From: Limimaricola sp027213785
Lineage (GTDB): Bacteria; Pseudomonadota; Alphaproteobacteria; Rhodobacterales; Rhodobacteraceae
Direction: 5' to 3'
Length of the DNA: 64,000 bases
Assembly (NCBI RefSeq): GCF_050847355.1
Contig: NZ_CP193755.1
Location: forward strand, 2,542,001 to 2,606,000
The notes under the pieces were generated by a model that worked only from the letters and a program-made list of their open reading frames with translations, did not search any database and was not told where the DNA came from. A program made the position numbers and the translations under genes. Numbering within the stretch: the stretch's first letter is position 1; the number at the start of each line of letters is the position of its first letter. This document shows positions 58,475 to 64,000 of this stretch, piece after piece.

Positions 58475-58819
58475 TCAGGCATGTCCACCTTCATGCGGAA
58501 TCAGATGCGACCACAGCGCCGCCACGGCGAGCACTATGCCGCATACCACCGCGTTCCATGAGGCGACCGCCACGGCGGTGAAGCCCACCATCCAAGGTGC
58601 CGCGATGATCAGCAGCGCGACCACCGCCACCGCGTAATCGGTCCAGTCCTGCGCCTCGGTCTGCAACAGGCCGATCGCCCCCAGGATCACGACCAGAGCA
58701 CCCAGCGCCATCATGCTCCATGTCGCGGCGCCGGTCATGCCGAGGATCCAGGGCGAAACGATCAGCCAGAGACCGATCACGCCGAACACCCAGTCCTGCC
58801 AGTGATGTCGATGTTTCAT
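58475..58819 (-). CDS. SPW-repeat membrane protein
   Basis: 114-residue inner-membrane protein with four predicted helices and two SPW-type repeats (LWLIVSPWILGMTG, LLIIAAPWMVGFTA). N-terminus MKHRHHWQDWVFG. ATG 58819 has GGGAGGGAG upstream. Function unknown; stress-induced in some bacteria by family note. Separated from the secreted paralogues by 141 bases. Confidence 0.88.
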   Translation of the reverse strand: MKHRHHWQDWVFGVIGLWLIVSPWILGMTGAATWSMMALGALVVILGAIGLLQTEAQDWTDYAVAVVALLIIAAPWMVGFTAVAVASWNAVVCGIVLAVAALWSHLIPHEGGHA

Positions 58820-59030
58820 CTGCAGTCTCCCTCCCGGGGCCGGAAGCCTTGCCCGCGAGGGCCCTGCCCGGCCCGCATCTTCGCGGCCTCTCCGAGCCGC
58901 CCGTCCTGTCGGGAAACGGCCCTGAGGCCACGGGTGCCGAAATCCGGCCCCAAGGAAAAAATGGCGATCGCCGCGGCACCACAAAAGCCACGGCGCGGAT
59001 CAATTTTTCGGGATCATCGCTTCGGGGAGA

Positions 59031-59107
59031 TGGTACCGCCTCCCTGGCTTGAACAGGGGACCTCTGGATCCACAATCCAGCGCTCTAACCAACTGAGCTA
59101 AGGCGGC
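59031..59107 (-). tRNA. tRNA-His (anticodon GUG), lacking G-1 and with A73
   Basis: Acceptor GCCGCCT (5' end at 59107) pairs with AGGCGGT, a G1-U72 wobble at the end; D-arm GCTCAGTTGGTTAGAGC; anticodon loop TTGTGGA with GTG; T-arm CCCTG-TTCAAGC-CAGGG; encoded CCA. No G-1 is encoded and the discriminator is A73, the unusual tRNA-His form known from the alphaproteobacterial clade including Rhodobacterales. Confidence 0.95.
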
Positions 59108-59232
59108 ACTGGCGCGGAATTAGCGCCGCGGGCGGGGGATTGCAACCCCTTGCCGCGGCTTCCGCGACGACCGCCGCCTTGCCCGCCGCGCGCGCCGGCG
59201 CTAGGCACGTCCCAGCTTGGAAAGGAACCGAC

Positions 59233-59427
59233 ATGGGCATCGACACCGAACGCGACATCGAGGCGAATCTGCAGATCGGCCCCACCGATCAGGGCATGGT
59301 GCGGCTGTTCATCGAGGCGGGCGCGACCGAGATCCCGATGGATTTCGACCCCGAGGAGGCCGAGGACATCGCCGAGGAGATCATGGCCGCGGCGCGCGCC
59401 GCGCGGTCCCTCAAGAAGAAAGGCTGA
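59233..59427 (+). CDS. DUF6324-like small protein
   Basis: 64 residues, cytosolic, acidic: GPTDQGMVRLFIEAGATEIP, MDFDPEEAEDIAEEIMAAAR. ATG 59233 with AAAGGAA upstream. Occurs as a short conserved gene in Rhodobacterales; no known function. Its end overlaps the end of mmcB by 17 bases on the opposite strand. Confidence 0.82.
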   Translation: MGIDTERDIEANLQIGPTDQGMVRLFIEAGATEIPMDFDPEEAEDIAEEIMAAARAARSLKKKG

Positions 59428-59944
59428 TCGCCGGATCGCGCGCCTTGTGCCAGCGCAGCGCCGCATGGCGCGCGAATTTCTGCAACATCACCTTGCGCCG
59501 GGCGCCCGAGAGCTTTGCCTCCGGCGCCATGGTCACGATCTCCGCGTCGTAGCCGTCGGCGATGATCACGCCGGTCTCCTCGGGCAGCAGCTCGAGCGGA
59601 AACGCGTCGTCCACCGCCCAGAAATAGCGGTCGCAATAGTCGAGATAGCCCTGCCACTTGCGATCCGAGGTGAAGTCGGCGCGGCTCGACTTGCATTCGA
59701 TCACCCACAGCTCGCCCTTGGGGCCGAGCGCCATCACGTCGACCCGAAGCCCCGGGGCCGGCACGAACTCCTCAATCGTGACGAAGCCGTGACCCAGCAG
59801 GTGGCGACAGACACCCCGGGCCAGGATCTGCCCCGGTTGTGGAACGGCACGCGGCCGCGACAGCGCCTCGGCCGAAAGCGCGTCATCGGGCAGCGCGGCG
59901 ACGCGGCGCTCCCCCTCTTCCCAGTCATCCCAATCATCAGGCAT
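59411..59944 (-). CDS. mmcB: MmcB-type DNA repair protein
   Basis: 177 residues of the MmcB family, a SOS/mitomycin-C-related restriction-nuclease-fold protein first named in Caulobacter. GQILARGVCRHLLGHGFVTI, FVPAPGLRVDVMALGPKGE, WVIECKSSRADFTSDRKWQG with the E-x-K nuclease core and YCDRYFWAVDDAFPLELLP are visible. Start at ATG 59944 (MPDD); ATG 59953 also possible. Confidence 0.9.
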   Translation of the reverse strand: MPDDWDDWEEGERRVAALPDDALSAEALSRPRAVPQPGQILARGVCRHLLGHGFVTIEEFVPAPGLRVDVMALGPKGELWVIECKSSRADFTSDRKWQGYLDYCDRYFWAVDDAFPLELLPEETGVIIADGYDAEIVTMAPEAKLSGARRKVMLQKFARHAALRWHKARDPAISLSS

Positions 59945-59953
59945 GGTCGCCAT

Positions 59954-60323
59954 CATGAACAATCTGGCAACACGCTTCAAGCGGCGAAAGCCCGCATGCC
60001 GCCCCTTGTCACGTCCCCGGCACGATCCTAGATGTGGTCGCGGCGGGTTCTGCTCTTCTCGTGCCAAGGGGTCAAATTCCAGAGGCCTTAAGCAATTCCA
60101 CGGGAGCTGGCTCTGTTCGGACCCTGGTTCGATTACCTGGCGCCCACCTGTATACACAGGTCCCCGGGAATTCTCACCCCTACGGTCGCTGCGGTTCCCG
60201 CCACATTTTCCCAGCGAGCCCATGAAATAGCCCCGAGGTCCGGTGGCGTGGCAAATGCCGTGCGGCTTCGGAGCACCCTGAATGTCATGATATGCCTGAG
60301 GCTGCCGCCTTGGAGGCTGGGAC
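59954..60323. other. Non-coding region with structured palindromes
   Basis: No gene found. ACCTGT (60146-60151) pairs with ACAGGT (60156-60161), and CAATTCC (60093-60099) with the GGGAATT at 60166-60172 could enclose it; two direct copies of AATTCC occur at 60075 and 60094. A T-loop-like TGGTTCGATTACC at 60124-60136 has no matching stem. Could encode a small RNA or hold old repeat debris. Confidence 0.35.
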
Positions 60324-60755
60324 ATGATTCTCTCGACCATCGGATACGAATCCGCGACGCTGCCGGAGGTGATCGCGAAGCTGCGCACCGCGGACGTGGA
60401 GGTGGTCATCGATGTCCGGGCCGTGGCTGCCTCGCGGCGGGCCGGGTTCTCCAAGACCATGCTGCGCGCGTCGCTGGAGGCCGAGGGCATCGCCTACGAG
60501 CATCTGCGGGGGCTCGGCACGCCCAAGCCGGGGCGGGAAGCGGCCCGTCGGGGCCGCCTCACCGAGATGGAAGCGATCTTCGACGCGCATATGCAGTCAC
60601 CCGAGGCGCAGGACGGCCTTGCCCTGGCAATAGCCATCGCCCGGGAGCGGCACGCGGCGCTGCTGTGCTTCGAGGCCTGCGCCAAGGGCTGCCATCGCCG
60701 GATCGTGGCAGAGAGGATCCGTGAGGCCACGGGGTGCGAGATCGAGAATCTTTAG
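60324..60755 (+). CDS. DUF488 family protein
   Basis: 143 residues: STIGYESATLPEVIAKLR at the start, VVIDVRAVAASRRAGFS, YEHLRGLGTPKPG and LLCFEACAKGCHRRIVAER with the conserved cysteine pair. Small soluble domain of unknown function, present in many bacteria. ATG directly after GAGGCTGGGAC; single plus-strand gene. Confidence 0.88.
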   Translation: MILSTIGYESATLPEVIAKLRTADVEVVIDVRAVAASRRAGFSKTMLRASLEAEGIAYEHLRGLGTPKPGREAARRGRLTEMEAIFDAHMQSPEAQDGLALAIAIARERHAALLCFEACAKGCHRRIVAERIREATGCEIENL

Positions 60756-60862
60756 TTCCGAACCGCTCTGCTGCGCATTATCCGCAATCCCCTCCGGCTG
60801 CCGACATGCAAAAGGGCGCAGCCAGCGGCCGCGCCCCTCGAAATGCGATGCTCTTGGGCCGG

Positions 60863-61330
60863 TCAGAACGCCTCCGGCCGCGCCTCCCGCGCCATGTGAT
60901 CGAGCACGGCGTTGACGAATTTCGATTCCTTGCCATCGGGGTAGAACGCCTTGGCGATCTCCACGAACTCCACGATCACCACCTTGGGCGGCGTCACCTT
61001 GCCGAGCAGCTCGGCCCCGGCCGCACGGAACAGCGCCCTGAGCGTCGGGTCGATCCGCGCGATTGGCCATTTGGCGACGAGCGCGCGATGGGTCATCTGG
61101 TCGATCTTGGCCTGCTCTTCGACCGCGCCCTCCATCAGGTTGCGGAAGGTGGCGAGATCGCCCTCCTCCCACTCCACCTCATCATAGGTGGCGCCGAAGC
61201 GATGCGTTTCGAACTCGCGCATCACCCGGTCGACGGTCTGGCCCGCGGCCTCCATCTGGAACAGCGCCTGCACCGCATACATCCGCGAGGCCGAGCGCAT
61301 GCGCCGCTTCTGGGTGTTCGATTCGGCCAT
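60863..61330 (-). CDS. nusB: Transcription antitermination factor NusB
   Basis: 155-residue all-helical NusB: SRMYAVQALFQMEAAGQTVD, MTHRALVAKWPIARIDPTLR, PPKVVIVEFVEIAKAFYPDG and FVNAVLDHMAREARPE. Binds boxA with NusE for rRNA antitermination. ATG overlaps the ribH stop by one base, completing the ribBX-ribH-nusB operon. Confidence 0.95.
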   Translation of the reverse strand: MAESNTQKRRMRSASRMYAVQALFQMEAAGQTVDRVMREFETHRFGATYDEVEWEEGDLATFRNLMEGAVEEQAKIDQMTHRALVAKWPIARIDPTLRALFRAAGAELLGKVTPPKVVIVEFVEIAKAFYPDGKESKFVNAVLDHMAREARPEAF

Positions 61331-61848
61331 CAGCCCTCTCCCAGCCGATCGGCGGTGAAGCCGAGGCCCTTGTCCTTGCGCGCGAGCTTGCGCGACAGCG
61401 CGACGAGATGCAGCGCAGCCGCCGCCGCGCCGCCGCCCTTGTTCTGACCCTGCGGATCGGCGCGCACCGCCGCTTGCTCGTAGTTCTCGACGGTCAGGAT
61501 GCCGTTGCCGATGCAGATCCCCTGCAGGCCCAGCAGCGTCAGACCGCGCGAGCTGTCATTGCACACGGTGTCGTAATGCGTGGTCTCGCCGCGGATCACG
61601 CAGCCCAGCGCGACGAAGCCGTCATATTCGCCCATCCGGGCGGCGATGCCGATGGCCGAGGGCAGTTCCAGCGCGCCCGGCATCTCGACGACCTCGTAGG
61701 TGCCGCCAGCGGCCTCGATCTCGGCCATGGCACCGGCGACGAGATTGTCGGCGATGTCCTTGTAATAGGGGGCGACGACGATGAGGATCTTGGGACCCTC
61801 GTCGAATTCGGGACGCGCGAGCGCGTGGTGGGTGGGGCCGGCCATCAT
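61330..61848 (-). CDS. ribH: 6,7-dimethyl-8-ribityllumazine synthase
   Basis: 172 residues, forming the icosahedral or decameric lumazine synthase that condenses 5-amino-6-ribitylaminouracil with 3,4-dihydroxy-2-butanone-4-phosphate. ILIVVAPYYKDIADNLVAGA, VVEMPGALELPSAIGIA, VALGCVIRGETTHYDTVCND with the catalytic histidine. Its substrate is also the acceptor for CofH, a metabolic link to the F420 genes. Confidence 0.95.
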   Translation of the reverse strand: MMAGPTHHALARPEFDEGPKILIVVAPYYKDIADNLVAGAMAEIEAAGGTYEVVEMPGALELPSAIGIAARMGEYDGFVALGCVIRGETTHYDTVCNDSSRGLTLLGLQGICIGNGILTVENYEQAAVRADPQGQNKGGGAAAAALHLVALSRKLARKDKGLGFTADRLGEG

Positions 61849-62975
61849 CCGATCTCCGAGATCTTGCGGGTGTCGATGATCTCGAGCCCGTAGGCGTCGA
61901 GCCCGACCACGCGGGGTTTGGGGGAGTTGGTCAGCAACACGATCCGCGACAGGCCGAGGGCCGAGAGGATCTGCGCGCCGAGACCGTATTGCCGAAGCAC
62001 ATGCGGCGAATGCTCCTCGGTGGTGGCGAGCTTCATGTGCAGGTCGCGCAGGAGCACCAGCACGCCGCGCCCTTCTTCGGCGATGACCTGCATCGCGTCG
62101 CCGAATTCGCGGGCCCGGCCCTTGGGGCCGGTGCCCACCACGTCGAGCATCGGATCGAGCGTGTGCATCCGCGTCAGCACCGGCGCATCGCCCGAGATGT
62201 CACCCTTGATCAGCGCGATGTGCTCGGCGCCCTGGGTGGTGTCGGTATAGACACGCAGGGTCCAGTCGCCGCCGAACTCGCTCTGGATCTGCTGCTCGTC
62301 GCGCAGCCGCACGAGGTTGTCGTGGCGCCGGCGATAGGCGATCAGGTCGCTGATCGTGCCGATCTTGAGCGCGTGCTTCTGTGCGAAGGCGACGAGGTCG
62401 GGCAGACGGGCCATGGTCCCGTCCTCCTTCATGATCTCGCAGATCACGCCGGAGGGGTTCAGCCCCGCGAGACGCGAGATGTCGACGGCGGCCTCGGTAT
62501 GACCGGCGCGCACCAGTACCCCGCCCTCGCGGGCGCGCAGCGGGAACACGTGGCCCGGCGTGGCGATGTCGGCGGCGGTCTTCGAGGCATCGATCGCCAC
62601 CGCCACGGTGAGCGCCCGGTCATGCGCCGAGATGCCGGTCGAGACGCCGTCGCGCGCCTCGATCGAGACCGTGAAGGCGGTCTCGTGGCGCGAGGAGTTG
62701 TTGGTGGACATCAAGGGCAGCCCCAGCGCATCGATGCGCGAGCCCGGCATCGACAGGCAGATCAGGCCGCGGCCATGGGTGGCCATGAAGTTGATCGCGT
62801 CGGGCGTCGCCATCTGCGCCGGGATCACCAGGTCGCCTTCGTTCTCGCGGTCCTCGTGATCGACGAGAATGAACATGCGCCCGTTGCGCGCGTCGTTGAT
62901 GATCTCCTCGATCGGGCTGATCGCGTCGGACCAGTCGCGCTCCACGGGGCCTGGGGTCTCGAAGCTTTCGGTCAC
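61845..62975 (-). CDS. ribB: 3,4-dihydroxy-2-butanone-4-phosphate synthase with degenerate GCH II domain (RibBX)
   Basis: 376 residues. N-terminal RibB domain (about 20-215): ARNGRMFILVDHEDRENEGD, INFMATHGRGLICL, DRALTVAVAIDASKTA, GVLVRAGHTEAAVD, ICEIMKEDGTMA. The C-terminal half has the GTP cyclohydrolase II fold (LTRMHTLDPMLDVVGTGPKG, HSPHVLRQYGLGAQILSALG) but the zinc-ligand Cys triad is absent where CLTGD-RCDCG is expected. It therefore belongs to the RibBX type described for proteobacteria, whose X domain is not an active GCH II. GTG start at 62975; a separate RibA is required elsewhere. Heads the ribBX-ribH-nusB operon. Confidence 0.92.
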   Translation of the reverse strand: MTESFETPGPVERDWSDAISPIEEIINDARNGRMFILVDHEDRENEGDLVIPAQMATPDAINFMATHGRGLICLSMPGSRIDALGLPLMSTNNSSRHETAFTVSIEARDGVSTGISAHDRALTVAVAIDASKTAADIATPGHVFPLRAREGGVLVRAGHTEAAVDISRLAGLNPSGVICEIMKEDGTMARLPDLVAFAQKHALKIGTISDLIAYRRRHDNLVRLRDEQQIQSEFGGDWTLRVYTDTTQGAEHIALIKGDISGDAPVLTRMHTLDPMLDVVGTGPKGRAREFGDAMQVIAEEGRGVLVLLRDLHMKLATTEEHSPHVLRQYGLGAQILSALGLSRIVLLTNSPKPRVVGLDAYGLEIIDTRKISEIG

Positions 62976-63097
62976 TGGCGATTCCTGACGATATTGGGGC
63001 CGAGGCGGGGATGCTGGTGCAGATAACGGCTGGGGCCGGTTTTGCAAAGCCCGCAAGGCTGCGCGCCGGGTTGACCTCGCGCGGGGAGCAGGTGCGC

Positions 63098-63769
63098 TCA
63101 GCGCGGCGGCCAGCCCTCCGGCGCACTCTTGAGTCCCGCCAGCACCGCGTCGAGCGCGGCGCGCGGCGCGATGGCCAACATCAAAGGCGCGTCGACCCGC
63201 AGCCGCACGGGCCCGGTCACCTCGTTCGAGGTGCCGATGCGTTGCGCCGGTGAGAAGGCGATGCCCGCCGTGGGCCAGCGCAGCCCCTCGGAGACGCAGC
63301 CGACCTCGCCCATCGGGAACAGCGAGAAGGGCTGTCCCGGCACGAGGTCGAGCGCGATCTCGGGCGGGCAGAGAAACACCAGGCTCTCGGTACCGATCAG
63401 CAGGCAGCGCCGGTCGGGCCGCGCGGCAAGCACGTGAAACGCCGCCAACTCGTGATCGAGACGACCGCCCGTAAAGCCCACCGCCAGCACCAACCCCGCC
63501 TTGATGTTCCTGAGCGCCTTGTCGAAATCGGTGCTGTCCTGCTCGGCGATCTCGTGCAGCCGGTCGGCGAAACGGGCGGCGGCATCGCCGAGGCTGTCCA
63601 TGTCGCCGATCACGGCGCGGGGCTCCAGCCCGGCGGCGGCGGCGTGGCGCGCGCCGCCATCGGCCGCGACGAGCACCGGCGCGCGCGCCAGAGCCAGCGC
63701 GAGGTCCCCCTCGCCGAGGGCCCCGCCCCCCAATAGAGTAACCTCATTGGCGCACTGGACAATCGTCAC
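63098..63769 (-). CDS. Thiamine diphosphokinase
   Basis: 223-residue thiamine pyrophosphokinase: LVAADGGARHAAAAGLEPRA, VIGDMDSLGD, QDSTDFDKALRNI and VGFTGGRLDHELAAFHVLA carry ATP-Mg and thiamine residues. Makes thiamine diphosphate from thiamine and ATP. Upstream of, and on the same strand as, ribBX, with a 122-base gap. Confidence 0.93.
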   Translation of the reverse strand: MTIVQCANEVTLLGGGALGEGDLALALARAPVLVAADGGARHAAAAGLEPRAVIGDMDSLGDAAARFADRLHEIAEQDSTDFDKALRNIKAGLVLAVGFTGGRLDHELAAFHVLAARPDRRCLLIGTESLVFLCPPEIALDLVPGQPFSLFPMGEVGCVSEGLRWPTAGIAFSPAQRIGTSNEVTGPVRLRVDAPLMLAIAPRAALDAVLAGLKSAPEGWPPR

Positions 63770-63912
63770 GGCCTTCCCCCATCATCCCCGCGAACCAAAC
63801 GGTCGGCCGCGGTTTTGCCATGAAATCATCCCACGGCCACCCATGTCGTGATCCCGTTTCAAACCTATTCACTGCTACATCGGGACGGACAGGGTAGAAA
63901 GCGAGCACTCAG

Positions 63913-64000
63913 ATGGTTGGATCAAGCAAGATACTCACGGTGTCCTACGGGACCTTTTCCTGCACGCTGGAGGGGTTCGACGACTCGTTCGACACGATGA
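63913..64000 (+). CDS. Start of a conserved Rhodobacterales protein, cut by the window
   Basis: 29 codons visible (MVGSSKILTVSYGTFSC and LEGFDDSFDTM). This N-terminus is, as I recall, that of a large coiled-coil-like protein conserved in Rhodobacterales and annotated as hypothetical. Only the start is in view. Confidence 0.6.
   Translation, partial: MVGSSKILTVSYGTFSCTLEGFDDSFDTM

Noticed and set aside
60121..60150. Possible tRNA or tmRNA T-arm (GGTTCGATTACC)
   Set aside because: The flanking CCTGG segments are direct, not inverted, copies, so no T-stem forms, and there is no acceptor end with CCA.
63041..63048. Perfect TTTGCAAA (PccR-like box) upstream of ribBX
   Set aside because: Single copy with no partner box and no metabolic reason; likely chance.
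62976..63097. FMN riboswitch upstream of ribBX
   Set aside because: The gap is short and lacks the conserved RFN-element blocks; the only motif is an isolated TTTGCAAA.

Overview
The window looks like chromosome of an alphaproteobacterium of the order Rhodobacterales (Rhodobacter/Paracoccus-like). Evidence: high GC throughout (not computed), the pccB-pccA-mcm block with a divergent PccR-type regulator and TTTGCAAA boxes, a ribBX-ribH-nusB run, rpoH, an MmcB-type DNA repair protein, and a tRNA-His without G-1 and with A73, as known for this part of the Alphaproteobacteria. Protein families were recognised by reading translated sequence; no database search was possible.

Layout. 1-6619: propionyl-CoA carboxylase and methylmalonyl-CoA mutase (minus) with divergent pccR. 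6636-23330: the most striking block. Minus-strand genes encode transhydrogenase (pntA, pntB), a class III aminotransferase, an N-carbamoyl-beta-amino-acid amidohydrolase, a dihydropyrimidinase/hydantoinase and an NCS1 nucleobase-type transporter. Divergent plus-strand genes encode a complete-looking coenzyme F420 pathway (cofG, cofH, cofD, cofC, cofE), an F420:NADPH oxidoreductase (npdG) and an F420-type LLM oxidoreductase, followed by a RutR-like TetR regulator. Both halves fire from one AT-rich intergenic region. No PreT/PreA-type dihydropyrimidine dehydrogenase is present. My working hypothesis is a reductive pyrimidine (or hydantoin-like) catabolic system in which the reduction step uses F420H2: NADH to NADPH by PntAB, NADPH to F420H2 by NpdG, ring reduction by the LLM enzyme, then ring opening, decarbamoylation and transamination.

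23508-35370: tex, a universal stress protein coupled to an AGCS symporter, a small copper-associated-looking periplasmic cluster (Cys-rich peptide, DUF411 protein, small membrane protein, cytochrome c), a DedA-LssY-like membrane protein, and a TRAP-TAXI transporter. 35371-40688: a signalling island with a Moco-domain periplasmic protein, a response regulator behind a near-perfect sigma-54 promoter, an RsbQ-like hydrolase overlapping a PAS-HWE histidine kinase, and asparaginase. 40689-41934: a decayed phage integrase beside tRNA-Leu(UAA), the relic of an integrated element.

42000-54438: housekeeping and mixed genes (TPR protein, rhomboid protease, GFA protein, inositol-phosphatase family, metR-like/metF, ligase-associated exonuclease with ATP-dependent DNA ligase, oligoendopeptidase F, GNAT, two NAD(P)-dependent enzymes). 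54526-64000: rpoH, rluD overlapping head-to-head with a small membrane protein gene, two tandem secreted paralogues of unknown function, an SPW-repeat protein, tRNA-His, mmcB, a DUF488 protein, nusB-ribH-ribBX, thiamine diphosphokinase, and the start of one more gene cut by the window edge.
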